Shown piece by piece: positions 16,862 through 24,269 of a stretch of 64,000 bases of DNA. Location of the stretch: contig NZ_JAUQUB010000002.1 of NCBI RefSeq assembly GCF_030580675.1, positions 348,322-412,321 of the forward strand, in the 5' to 3' direction. The notes beneath the pieces were generated by a model that worked only from the letters and a program-made list of their open reading frames with translations, was not told the origin of the DNA and did not search any database. The position numbers were made by a program, and so were the translations under genes. The DNA comes from Antiquaquibacter soli (lineage in GTDB: Bacteria > Actinomycetota > Actinomycetes > Actinomycetales > Microbacteriaceae). Position 1 is the first letter of the stretch. The number at the start of each line of letters is the position of its first letter.

Positions 16862-17371
16862 ATGGCTGAGAACAACGACATCCCTCCGGTCCCGCTGCCT
16901 CCCGACGACGCGAAGGTCACGCCCGCCGTGCCGCCCGTCGAGGCCGCCCCTGTCGTCCCGTCGACGCCCGCCGCCCCGGCGGCTCCTGCGGCGGATGCCC
17001 CGGCTCCCGCCCCCGCGTATGGCGCCCCCGGCTCGACGCCCCCGCCGCCGCCCGCGTACGGCTCACCGACGGCCTACGGCCAGCCGGCCTACGCCGCCGC
17101 TCCGGCCGGTCCCAGCCAGGGCCTCTCGGTCACCTCGATGGTGCTGGGACTCGTCGGACTGCTGTTCTCCCTCTTCGGCTGGGGCTTCCTCATCGTCCTG
17201 GGCGCCGTCATCACGGGCCACCTTGCGCAGCGCCGCCAGCCCTACGCCCGGCCGTTCTGGCTCACCGGCATCATCACCGGCTACATCGGCATCGCGATCT
17301 CGGTGATCTGGTTCATCGTGTGGATCGCGATCTTCGCCTTCGCGTTCAGCACCGGCGGCACCTACTACTAG
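16862..17371 (+). CDS. Pro/Ala-rich DUF4190-type membrane protein
   Basis: 169 residues. The first 85 or so are Pro/Ala-rich with Tyr-Gly-Xaa-Pro elements (PPPAYGSPTAYGQPAY), probably disordered and cytoplasmic. Two transmembrane helices follow (about 95-120 and 135-165), separated by VITGHLAQRRQPYARPFWLTGIITGYIGI, like the preceding protein. Function unknown. Its TAG stop interlocks with the TAG of the convergent methyltransferase gene: both stops sit in the palindrome CTAG (17368-17371). Confidence 0.72.
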   Translation: MAENNDIPPVPLPPDDAKVTPAVPPVEAAPVVPSTPAAPAAPAADAPAPAPAYGAPGSTPPPPPAYGSPTAYGQPAYAAAPAGPSQGLSVTSMVLGLVGLLFSLFGWGFLIVLGAVITGHLAQRRQPYARPFWLTGIITGYIGIAISVIWFIVWIAIFAFAFSTGGTYY

Positions 17372-18552
17372 GCCGGTTGCACCCGCTCCACGAGAAGAGC
17401 GCGGCGCCTCGCACCCACTCGGGTGAGCACGAGGGTCGCGCTCTTCTCGCCTTTCGGAGCCAGCGCCGTGCGGAACGCGGCCGGGTCGATGTCCACTCCG
17501 CGCTTCTTGATCTCGAGGGTGCCGATGCCCCGCGCCGCGAGTTCGCGCTTGAGCGAGCGCTGATCGAGCGGGAAGTCCTCGAGCACGCGGAAAGCGGTGG
17601 CGAAGGGGGTCGTGGCGGGCGAGTCGCCCGTGATGTACGCGATGCTGGGGTCGAGCATCCGGCCCTCCAGCGAGCGGGCGAGGTCGCCGATGAGCCGGGC
17701 CCGGATGACCGCGCCGTCCGGTTCGAAGAGGTATTCGCCGAGCGCGCCCGTGTCCGCGTCGGGGCTGTCGTCGGCGGCGGAGAGCTCGGCGGAACCGTGC
17801 GTTCCGACGACGAGGGCGGAGCGCCGGATGCCCGGCCGTGCGACATCCCCGAACCACACGCCGAGCTCCACGACGTCGCCGTCGACGGACACCCACTGCG
17901 CCTCGGCGTCGACCGGGATCAGCTCCCGATCGATTCCCGGACCGAGCTTGACCCCCGTCGGGAGGCGCTCACCGAGCCCGAAGGCGAAGTCGAGCGACGG
18001 CGACCAGTCCGCGGGGTCGCGCAGCCGCTTGGCTCCGTCGCGGCGGGCGGGGTCGAGGTAGACACCGCCGATTCCCGCGAGGTCGGCGTCCTCGGCGGAG
18101 CCGTGCTCGACGCGGACGTTGGACCACGGGGCGAGGTTGTAGGAGGCGATGGCGGCGGTCACCTCGTCGCGCTCCACCGCGGTGACCTCGATGTCGAGCG
18201 CGGCGAGGGCGAGGGCATCCGCTCCGATCCCGCACCCGAGGTCCGCGACCCAGGAGACGCCGGCCCGCTGGAACCGACCTGCGTGCAGGGCTGCGACGCT
18301 CAAGCGGGTGGCCTGCTCGAGGCCCGCCTCGGTGAACAGCATCCGCTCGGCGAACGGTCCGAACTTCGCCACAGCGCGGGCGCGCAAGCGGGACTGGCTG
18401 AGCACAGCCGCGACGACGCCGGGGGAGTGGCCCGCCTTGCGCAGCCCCGCCACGGTGCGCACGACATCGGCGCTCGACTCCCACGCGGGAAGCTCGTCGA
18501 GCAGGCGCAGTCCCTCGAGCGAGAGCAGGTCGCGGAGTTCGGCTGCGTCCAT
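17368..18552 (-). CDS. class I SAM-dependent methyltransferase with THUMP-like domain
   Basis: 394 residues. An N-terminal helical part (1-90) is followed by a Rossmann methyltransferase domain with the SAM motif [17 protein letters not shown] and the motif-IV-like [15 protein letters not shown]. The C-terminal third ([23 protein letters not shown] and so on) resembles the THUMP-like domain found after such methyltransferases in actinobacteria, suggesting an RNA substrate; the exact substrate is unknown. Start ATG (18552-18550) has a TACGGT box 6 nt upstream. Between it and groES are the CIRCE elements. Confidence 0.78.
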   Translation of the reverse strand: MDAAELRDLLSLEGLRLLDELPAWESSADVVRTVAGLRKAGHSPGVVAAVLSQSRLRARAVAKFGPFAERMLFTEAGLEQATRLSVAALHAGRFQRAGVSWVADLGCGIGADALALAALDIEVTAVERDEVTAAIASYNLAPWSNVRVEHGSAEDADLAGIGGVYLDPARRDGAKRLRDPADWSPSLDFAFGLGERLPTGVKLGPGIDRELIPVDAEAQWVSVDGDVVELGVWFGDVARPGIRRSALVVGTHGSAELSAADDSPDADTGALGEYLFEPDGAVIRARLIGDLARSLEGRMLDPSIAYITGDSPATTPFATAFRVLEDFPLDQRSLKRELAARGIGTLEIKKRGVDIDPAAFRTALAPKGEKSATLVLTRVGARRRALLVERVQPA

Positions 18553-18591
18553 ACCGCAACCGTACTCGGGCTCCCGGGCGCGACGGCGCCG

Positions 18592-18618
18592 TTGGCACTC
18601 ACATTGAACGAGTGCCAA
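18592..18618. promoter_or_regulatory. CIRCE element (HrcA operator) 1
   Basis: TTGGCACTC - 9 nt - GAGTGCCAA, a perfect inverted repeat close to the consensus TTAGCACTC-N9-GAGTGCTAA. HrcA repressor binding is expected. The -35 box of groES lies within the 9-nt spacer and the base after it. Confidence 0.9.
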
Positions 18619-18632
18619 TGACCCTCTATAGT
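18604..18632 (+). promoter_or_regulatory. groES promoter
   Basis: TTGAAC (18604-18609), 17-bp spacer, TATAGT (18627-18632). It overlaps CIRCE 1 and is followed closely by CIRCE 2, so HrcA would block RNA polymerase directly. Confidence 0.8.
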
Positions 18633-18637
18633 GGTTC

Positions 18638-18662
18638 TGGCACTCTCACAGGGAGTGTGCCA
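18638..18662. promoter_or_regulatory. CIRCE-like element 2 (imperfect)
   Basis: Outer arms TGGCAC (18638-18643) and GTGCCA (18657-18662) are perfect; the inner bases deviate. It covers the expected transcription start. It would be in the mRNA leader as a hairpin. Confidence 0.6.
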
Positions 18663-18689
18663 ACAAGAGTTTTGAGAAAGAGGTCAACC

Positions 18690-18986
18690 GTGTCGGTGTC
18701 CATCAAGCCGCTCGAAGATCGCATTGTCATCAAGCAGGTCGAGGCCGAGCAGACCACGGCGTCGGGTCTCGTCATCCCCGACACCGCCAAGGAGAAGCCC
18801 CAGGAGGGCGAGGTCGTGGCGGTCGGCCCCGGTCGCGTCGACGACAACGGCAACCGCGTCCCGCTCGACATCGCGGTGGGCGACAAGGTCATCTACTCGA
18901 AGTACGGCGGCACCGAGGTCAAGTACGGCGGCGAGGACTTCCTCGTCCTGTCGGCGCGCGACGTGCTCGCCGTCGTGGTCCGCTGA
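18690..18986 (+). CDS. groES: co-chaperonin GroES
   Basis: 98-residue lid of the GroEL chamber, normal length. The protein reads [26 protein letters not shown] at the start; the mobile loop is followed by [20 protein letters not shown] and [27 protein letters not shown] 18690 follows AGAAAGAGG (18675-18683) and is preferred to upstream in-frame codons that lie in the promoter. groEL does not follow; a strong terminator is 19 bp after the stop. Confidence 0.97.
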   Translation: MSVSIKPLEDRIVIKQVEAEQTTASGLVIPDTAKEKPQEGEVVAVGPGRVDDNGNRVPLDIAVGDKVIYSKYGGTEVKYGGEDFLVLSARDVLAVVVR

Positions 18987-19004
18987 CTTTCGACGACTTT
19001 CTGC

Positions 19005-19041
19005 CAGAAGGGCCCGGGGATGCGCTCCCCGGGCCCTTCTG
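19005..19041 (+). terminator. terminator after groES
   Basis: A perfect 16-bp stem (19005-19020 with 19026-19041) and a TGCGC loop, one of the longest in the window. It isolates groES from rarD. Confidence 0.85.
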
Positions 19042-19057
19042 CACGCTCGGGCCGTCC

Positions 19058-19063
19058 TAGGCT
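19058..19063 (+). promoter_or_regulatory. -10 box for leaderless rarD
   Basis: TAGGCT, 6 nt before the GTG at 19070. Confidence 0.5.
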
Positions 19064-19069
19064 GGGTCG

Positions 19070-20002
19070 GTGACCTCCGCCCCGCCTCCCGCCGATCGGG
19101 TCTCCCCGGCGGGGCTCGGCTTCGCCCTCGCCGCCTACGGCGTCTGGGGCTTCCTGCCGCTCGCGTTCGTCTTCCTCGCCCCCGCCGGAGCGGTCGAGGT
19201 CGTCTCGTGGCGCATCGTCTTCGGCGTCGTGTTCTGCGCGATCCTGCTCACGGTCACACGCGGCTGGTCGCGATTCATGAGCCTCGCCCGGGATGCCCGC
19301 GCCTTCGGCCTGCTCTCGCTCGCGGCCGTCCTCATCCTCGTCAACTGGGGCGTGTTCATCTACGCGACGCTCGCCGGGCACGTCGTCGAGGGCGCGCTCG
19401 GGTACTTCATCAATCCGATTTTCACCGTCATCCTCGGCGTCGTCGTGCTGCGCGAGCGTCTGCGGCCACTGCAGTGGATCGCCGTGGGCGTGAGCGTCGT
19501 CGCCGTCATCGTCCTCGTGGTCGGCTACGGCTCGTTCCCGTGGATCGCGCTCACGCTCGCGCTCAGCTTCGGAATGTACGGATTCGTGAAGAGGGCGGTC
19601 GGTCCGCGCGCCGACGCGATCAGCGGGATGACCGTCGAGACCGCCGTGCTCAGCCCCTTCGCCGTGGCAGCTCTCGTGGTCGTGCAGCTCACTTCCGGCC
19701 TCGTGATCGGCACCCAGGCGCCGTGGCACACCGCGATCATGCTGAGCCTCGGGGCGCTCACCGCGACGCCCCTCATCCTGTTCGCGGCTGCCGCTCGCCG
19801 GCTGCCGCTCGTCTACATGGGGCTCATCCAGTACGTGGCACCGGTACTTCAATTCATCATCGGGGTGTGGCTGCTGCGGGAGGCGATGCCGGCCGAGCGC
19901 TGGTTGGGCTTCGGCCTCGTCTGGATCGCCCTCATCCTGCTCACGATCGACATGTTTCTGCGGAAACCGTCGGTGGGAGCGCTTGCACGTCGCGGATCGT
20001 AA
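19070..20002 (+). CDS. rarD: EamA/DMT-family transporter RarD
   Basis: 310 residues with ten hydrophobic segments, as expected for a drug/metabolite transporter with two EamA halves. The RarD signature is LILVNWGVFIYATLAGHVVEGALGYFINPIF in the first half and YMGLIQYVAPVLQFIIGV in the second. RarD was named from chloramphenicol sensitivity in E. coli; the true substrate is not settled. GTG 19070 follows a TAGGCT box. It stands alone between groES and livK. Confidence 0.88.
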   Translation: MTSAPPPADRVSPAGLGFALAAYGVWGFLPLAFVFLAPAGAVEVVSWRIVFGVVFCAILLTVTRGWSRFMSLARDARAFGLLSLAAVLILVNWGVFIYATLAGHVVEGALGYFINPIFTVILGVVVLRERLRPLQWIAVGVSVVAVIVLVVGYGSFPWIALTLALSFGMYGFVKRAVGPRADAISGMTVETAVLSPFAVAALVVVQLTSGLVIGTQAPWHTAIMLSLGALTATPLILFAAAARRLPLVYMGLIQYVAPVLQFIIGVWLLREAMPAERWLGFGLVWIALILLTIDMFLRKPSVGALARRGS

Positions 20003-20014
20003 CGATTTCGCTGC

Positions 20015-20030
20015 GTTACAGGGCTGTAAC
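20015..20030. promoter_or_regulatory. GlnR-like palindrome upstream of livK
   Basis: GTTAC - 6 nt - GTAAC, a perfect inverted repeat (GTTACAG/CTGTAAC with GG centre). It matches the GlnR box pattern GTnAC-n6-GnAAC of actinobacteria. Another GTAAC is at 19999-20003. A -10-like TATTGT is at 20038-20043, with GTTACA (20015-20020) 17 bp before it as a possible -35, so binding here should affect polymerase. Confidence 0.4.
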
Positions 20031-20122
20031 ACGTCTGTATTGTGCAAGACGCCCTGGCCGAATAACTTGTCAGGACGGCACAGCTTCGCCGTGCCACTAA
20101 TCACATTCAAGCAAGGAGCAAC

Positions 20123-21385
20123 ATGAGCGTATTCGTGAAGGCATCGTCCTCGCGCTCGAAGTCTCTCAAGTCGATCCTGGGCGGCATCGCCGTCCTGGGT
20201 ACGAGCGCCCTCGTCCTCGCGGGCTGCGCACCGGCTGCCGAGACCGAGGAGCCGTCGGGCCCCCGTGAGGACCTCACGCTGAAGATCGGAACGATCCTTC
20301 CGCAGTCCGGTTCCCTCGCCTTCCTCGGCCCGCCCGAGGAGGCCGGTGTTGCGCTTGCTGCGCAGGACATCAACGACGCCGACCTCGGCATCACCGTCGA
20401 GGTCGAGTACCGCGACTCGGGTGACACCACGACCGACACGGCCACCGTGTCCGTGACCGACCTGCTGTCGCTCGACGTCTCCGCCATCATCGGCGCCGCG
20501 TCGTCCGGTGTGTCGAAGACGGTCATCGACCAGATCGTCGGCGCTGGCGTCGTCCAGTTCTCGCCGGCGAACACCTCGCCCGACTTCACCACCTACGCGG
20601 ACGACAACCTCTACTGGCGCACCGCCCCCTCGGACATCCTCCAGGGTGAGGTGCTCGGCAACCTGATCGCCGAGGACGGCGCGGCCACGCTCGGCCTCAT
20701 CGTCCTGAACGACGCCTACGGCACCGGCCTCGCCGGCGCGGTCAAGGACACGTTCGAGGCGGCCGGTGGTGAGGTCGTCGCCGAGACGCTGTTCAACGAG
20801 GGCGAGTCGAACTTCGCGGCTCAGATCTCCGAGGTCACGGCGGCCAACCCCGACGCGATCGCGGTCATCACCTTCGACCAGGCCAAGAGCATCGTCCCCG
20901 CTCTCGTGGGTGCGGGCTACCCCGGTGACCAGCTCTACTTCGTGGACGGCAACCTCGCCGACTACTCCGCGGACTTCGCTGCTGGCCTCATCGAGGGCGC
21001 CAAGGGCACGCTGCCCGGTCTCGACACCGGCAAGCTCGGTGACTTCACCGACCGCCTGCTCGAGATCGACCCCGACCTGACCGACTACAGCTACGCGGCC
21101 GAGTCCTACGACGCCGTCGTCCTCATCGCGCTCGCGGCCCTCGCCGCGAACTCGACGGACGGCGCGGACATCGCCTCGAAGCTCCAGGAGGTCTCGGGTG
21201 GTTCCGGCGACGGTGAGAAGGCGACCGACTTCGCGTCGGCCGCGCAGATCATCCTCGACGGTGGCGTCGTCGACTACGACGGCTACAGCGGTCCGATCAC
21301 GTTCGACGAGAACGGCGACCCGACCGAGGCCACCATCGGTATCTACGAGTACGGTGCGGACAACAAGTACACCCGCATCAACTAA
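20123..21385 (+). CDS. livK: branched-chain amino-acid-type ABC transporter substrate-binding lipoprotein
   Basis: 420 residues. A lipoprotein signal ends in the lipobox LVLAGC with Cys35 as the lipidated residue. The rest is a type I periplasmic-binding fold: LKIGTILPQSGSLAFLGPPEEAGVALAAQDIN at the start, VSAIIGAASSGVSKTVIDQIVG, LGLIVLNDAYGTGLAGAV, and GYSGPITFDENGDP near the end. LIV-family proteins bind Leu/Ile/Val, but members also bind other amino acids or amides, so the ligand is open. Start ATG follows AAGGAG. It faces livHMGF tail to tail across a terminator. Confidence 0.9.
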   Translation: MSVFVKASSSRSKSLKSILGGIAVLGTSALVLAGCAPAAETEEPSGPREDLTLKIGTILPQSGSLAFLGPPEEAGVALAAQDINDADLGITVEVEYRDSGDTTTDTATVSVTDLLSLDVSAIIGAASSGVSKTVIDQIVGAGVVQFSPANTSPDFTTYADDNLYWRTAPSDILQGEVLGNLIAEDGAATLGLIVLNDAYGTGLAGAVKDTFEAAGGEVVAETLFNEGESNFAAQISEVTAANPDAIAVITFDQAKSIVPALVGAGYPGDQLYFVDGNLADYSADFAAGLIEGAKGTLPGLDTGKLGDFTDRLLEIDPDLTDYSYAAESYDAVVLIALAALAANSTDGADIASKLQEVSGGSGDGEKATDFASAAQIILDGGVVDYDGYSGPITFDENGDPTEATIGIYEYGADNKYTRIN

Positions 21386-21399
21386 CTCTCGTTAGTGGG

Positions 21400-21428
21400 A
21401 AGGGCCCCGGCGCTACGCCGGGGCCCTT
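21400..21428 (+). terminator. terminator after livK
   Basis: A perfect 13-bp stem (21400-21412 with 21416-21428), CTA loop, then TCTTTGT: a textbook intrinsic terminator. Confidence 0.9.
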
Positions 21429-21485
21429 TCTTTGTCCCCGAGCGCGCGCTGGAGCTGGAGAGCATTCTCTGCCGCGACGCCAGCG

Positions 21486-21508
21486 CCGACGCCCGTCTCG
21501 GGCGTCGG
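21486..21508. ncRNA. hairpin with TCT triloop between livK and livF
   Basis: A perfect 10-bp stem (21486-21495 with 21499-21508) around TCT, with closing CCG/CGG as in the second hairpins after rpmJ and rpsK. Sits between the two terminators. Confidence 0.55.
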
Positions 21509-21527
21509 AAGTACCCACGGCAACGTG

Positions 21528-21566
21528 ACAGGGCCCCGCGGTGCCGAAGCATCCGCGGGGCCCTGT
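21528..21566 (-). terminator. terminator after livF
   Basis: A perfect 14-bp stem (21528-21541 with 21553-21566) with an 11-nt loop, 17 bp beyond the livF stop. It can block transcription from either side. Confidence 0.8.
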
Positions 21567-21583
21567 GCGTCGTTCTGCGGCGG

Positions 21584-22351
21584 TTACTCGTCCCCGAGCG
21601 TTCCGAGGTACAGTCCGATGACCTTGGGGTCGTTGAGGAGCTCACGGCCCGTGCCGGTGTACGCGTCCTTGCCCTGGTCGAGTACGTAGCCGCGATCGCA
21701 GATCTGCAGGCAGCGCTTGGCGTTCTGCTCGACCATGATGGTCGTGACGCCCGCCTTGTTGATCTCCTTCACGCGCAGGAACGCCTCGTCCTGCCGGACC
21801 GGCGAGAGTCCCGCCGACGGCTCGTCGAGCAGGAGCACGTGCGGCCCCATCATGAGCGCGCGGCTCATCGCGACCATCTGGCGCTCGCCGCCGGACAGCG
21901 AGCCGGCGCGCTGCGCAAGCCGCTTGCCGAGGTCGGGGAAGATCTCGATGACGAACTCGAGGCGCTCCGCGAGCTCGCGAGGGCGCTGGAAGAGGCCCAT
22001 CTCGAGGTTCTCCTGGATGGTCAGCGACGGGAACACGTTGTTCGTCTGCGGCACGAAGCCGACGCCCTTGGCGACGAGCTTGTTCGCCTTGAGGTTCGTG
22101 ATCTCCTCGCCGCGCAGGGTGATCGAGCCCTCGCGCACCTTCACGAGGCCGAAGATCGACTTGAGCAGCGTCGACTTGCCGGCGCCGTTCGGTCCGATGA
22201 TGCCGATGAGCTCGCCCTCGTTGGCGGTGAGCGAGCATCCGTTCAGGATGTTCACTCCCGGGAGGTAGCCCGCGACGACGCCGGAGACGGCGACGACGGG
22301 CTCGGCGACGGCGGTCGCGCCGCCGGCCGGAGTGGACTCAGTCTTCGTCAT
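21584..22351 (-). CDS. livF: branched-chain amino-acid-type ABC transporter ATP-binding protein LivF
   Basis: 255-residue ABC ATPase. Walker A GPNGAGKST, Q-loop in GFVPQTNNVFPSLTIQENL, signature LSGGERQMVAMSRALM, Walker B LLLDEPSAGLSP and the H-loop equivalent MVEQN (MVEQNAKRCL is typical of LivF). It pairs with LivG on the cytoplasmic side of LivHM. Its ATG is inside the end of livG (14-nt overlap), indicating translational coupling. It is the last gene of the livHMGF operon. Confidence 0.95.
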   Translation of the reverse strand: MTKTESTPAGGATAVAEPVVAVSGVVAGYLPGVNILNGCSLTANEGELIGIIGPNGAGKSTLLKSIFGLVKVREGSITLRGEEITNLKANKLVAKGVGFVPQTNNVFPSLTIQENLEMGLFQRPRELAERLEFVIEIFPDLGKRLAQRAGSLSGGERQMVAMSRALMMGPHVLLLDEPSAGLSPVRQDEAFLRVKEINKAGVTTIMVEQNAKRCLQICDRGYVLDQGKDAYTGTGRELLNDPKVIGLYLGTLGDE

Positions 22352-23255
22352 GGAGAAGCTCCTTCATCGCCTCGACGTTCTCGCTCTCGGTCGCGCCGAG
22401 ATCCTGGTCGTGGTGGCTGCCGAGGTAGGCGTCGATCACGGCCTGCTGCTTCATGACGTCGTGGGGCGGACCCTCCGCGACGACGCGGCCCTCGGCCATC
22501 ACGACGACCCAGTCCGCGATGTGGCGGACCATGTGCATGTCGTGCTCGACGAAGAGCACGGTCATCCCCTGGGTCTTGAGGTCGAGGATGTGGTCCAGCA
22601 GCGACTGGGTGAGCGCCGGGTTCACGCCGGCCATCGGCTCGTCGAGCATGACGAGCGTCGGGTCGCTCATGAGGGCGCGGGCCATCTCGAGCAGCTTGCG
22701 CTGACCTCCGGAGAGGCTCGCAGCGTAGTCCTCCACCTTCGCGTCGAGCTTGAAGCGCTGGAGGATGTCGAGAGCCTTGGCCTCGATCTCCTCCTCCTGC
22801 TTGCGCCAGAGGAACGGCAGCAGGGCGCGGAAGAGGTTCTCGCCCTTCTGGTTCTTCGCCCCGAGCTTCATGTTGTCGAGCACGGTGAGCAGGCCGAGCG
22901 CCTTCGTCAGCTGGAAGGTGCGGACCTGGCCGAGCCGGGCGACCTTGAAGGAGGGCACGCCCGCGAGCGAGGTGCCGGCGAAGGTCCACGTTCCCGTGTC
23001 GGGCTTGTCGAAGCCCGTCAGCAGGTTGAAGAGGGTCGTCTTTCCGGCACCGTTCGGGCCGATGAGCGCCGTGATGGCGTTCCTCGGGATCTCGAGGTGC
23101 GCGACGTCGACGGCCTTGAGTCCGCCGAACGTGCGGGTGACGTTGTCCGCGACGATGATCGGGTCGACCTTCGCGACACCGGGCGCCGGTTCTCCGACGT
23201 GAAGCCCGGTGCTCTTGACGGGAGCGCCCTTGCTGGGGGTGGCGTTACTTGACAA
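22338..23255 (-). CDS. livG: branched-chain amino-acid-type ABC transporter ATP-binding protein LivG
   Basis: 305-residue ABC ATPase. Residues 1-30 are an unconserved extension; then Walker A GPNGAGKTT, the LivG-type TFQLTKALGLLTVLDN, signature LSGGQRKLLEMARALM, Walker B VMLDEPMAGVNP and FVEHDMHMV. The C-terminus has another 25-residue extension (SHHDQDLGATESENVEAMKE). TTG (23255-23253) is chosen: AAGGAG lies 8 nt upstream and no ATG or GTG fits before the core. It overlaps livM by 11 bases. Confidence 0.93.
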   Translation of the reverse strand: MSSNATPSKGAPVKSTGLHVGEPAPGVAKVDPIIVADNVTRTFGGLKAVDVAHLEIPRNAITALIGPNGAGKTTLFNLLTGFDKPDTGTWTFAGTSLAGVPSFKVARLGQVRTFQLTKALGLLTVLDNMKLGAKNQKGENLFRALLPFLWRKQEEEIEAKALDILQRFKLDAKVEDYAASLSGGQRKLLEMARALMSDPTLVMLDEPMAGVNPALTQSLLDHILDLKTQGMTVLFVEHDMHMVRHIADWVVVMAEGRVVAEGPPHDVMKQQAVIDAYLGSHHDQDLGATESENVEAMKELLHDED

Positions 23256-24267
23256 AGGCCAGCTCCTTCTTGTTCCCGAAGATGCCCTGGGGTCTGAATA
23301 TGACCAGGAGCATCAGCACGACTCCGACGATGATGAACCGCAGCTGTCCGGCCTGCACGCTCGAGAGGAACGGCAGCCAGCCGGCGCCCTGCGCACGGGC
23401 GATGAATCCGGACACGATCGACAGGAGCACCCAGAAGATGATCGAGCCGACGACCGGACCGAGGATCGTCGCGGCGCCGCCCAGCAGGAGGATCGTGTAG
23501 ATGAAGAACGTGAGGGTCGTCGCGTAGTTCGACGGCACCACCGCTCGAGGCAGGATGAAGATCATGCCCGCGAGGGTCCCGAACACACCGCCCAGGATGA
23601 GCGACTGCATCTTGTAGAAGTAGACGTTCTTGCCGAGCGCGCGCACCGCATCCTCGTCCTCGCGGATGCCCTTGATGACGCGGCCCCACGGGCTGCGCAT
23701 GAGCTGCCAGGTCAGAAGGGCGGCGAGGATGACGATCACCCACGCGACGATGGTGAGGAAGAAGTTGTACTCGTCCATCACCCAGGGCCCGAAGCCGTAG
23801 CTGCCCTTCGGGAACGGGTTGAGGCCCGCGAAGCCCCACGCGCCCTCGCGGGTCACCGGGTCGCCGTAGGAGCCCTTGTAGCCCGAGAGGCCGTTGGCCG
23901 AGCCGGTCACCGGGTCGAACGTGTTGGTAGTGAAGATGAGCCGGAGGATTTCGGCGGCCGCGATCGTCACGATCGAGAGGTAGTCCGCGCGCAGGCGCAG
24001 TGTCGGGACGCCGAGGATGAGCGCGAACACCACGGAGGCGCCGACGCCCACGAGCACCGCTGCCCACACCGGGAACTGGAACGTGAGGGTGGAGATCGCG
24101 AAGCCGTAGGCCCCGATCGCCATGAATCCCGCCTGCCCGAAGTTCAGCAGGCCCGTGTAGCCGAAGTGGATCGCGAGTCCGAGGGCGGCGAGCGCGTACG
24201 CCGCCGTGGTCGGGGAGATGAGCTCCACCGCCCCGTTCATCAGGATCTGCCAGAAGTCGACACCCAT
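23245..24267 (-). CDS. livM: branched-chain amino-acid-type ABC transporter permease LivM
   Basis: 340-residue inner-membrane permease with 8-10 hydrophobic helices. Family motifs: ALGLAIHFGYTGLLNFGQAGFMAIGAYGFA near the N-terminus, LRLRADYLSIVTIAAAEILRL and the cytoplasmic coupling region SPWGRVIKGIREDEDAVRALGKNVYFYK. The C-terminal GVVLMLLVIFRPQGIFG is also typical. The extracellular loop around FDPVTGSANGLSGYKGSYGDP is longer than in E. coli. ATG (24267-24265) begins 2 nt after the livH stop. Confidence 0.94.
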   Translation of the reverse strand: MGVDFWQILMNGAVELISPTTAAYALAALGLAIHFGYTGLLNFGQAGFMAIGAYGFAISTLTFQFPVWAAVLVGVGASVVFALILGVPTLRLRADYLSIVTIAAAEILRLIFTTNTFDPVTGSANGLSGYKGSYGDPVTREGAWGFAGLNPFPKGSYGFGPWVMDEYNFFLTIVAWVIVILAALLTWQLMRSPWGRVIKGIREDEDAVRALGKNVYFYKMQSLILGGVFGTLAGMIFILPRAVVPSNYATTLTFFIYTILLLGGAATILGPVVGSIIFWVLLSIVSGFIARAQGAGWLPFLSSVQAGQLRFIIVGVVLMLLVIFRPQGIFGNKKELAFVK

Positions 24268-24269
24268 GA

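Noticed and set aside
20123..21385. Urea-type (UrtA) binding protein
   Set aside because: The N-terminus and overall motifs are of the LIV type, and the neighbouring ATPases and permeases are LivFGMH-like, with no urease genes in the window.
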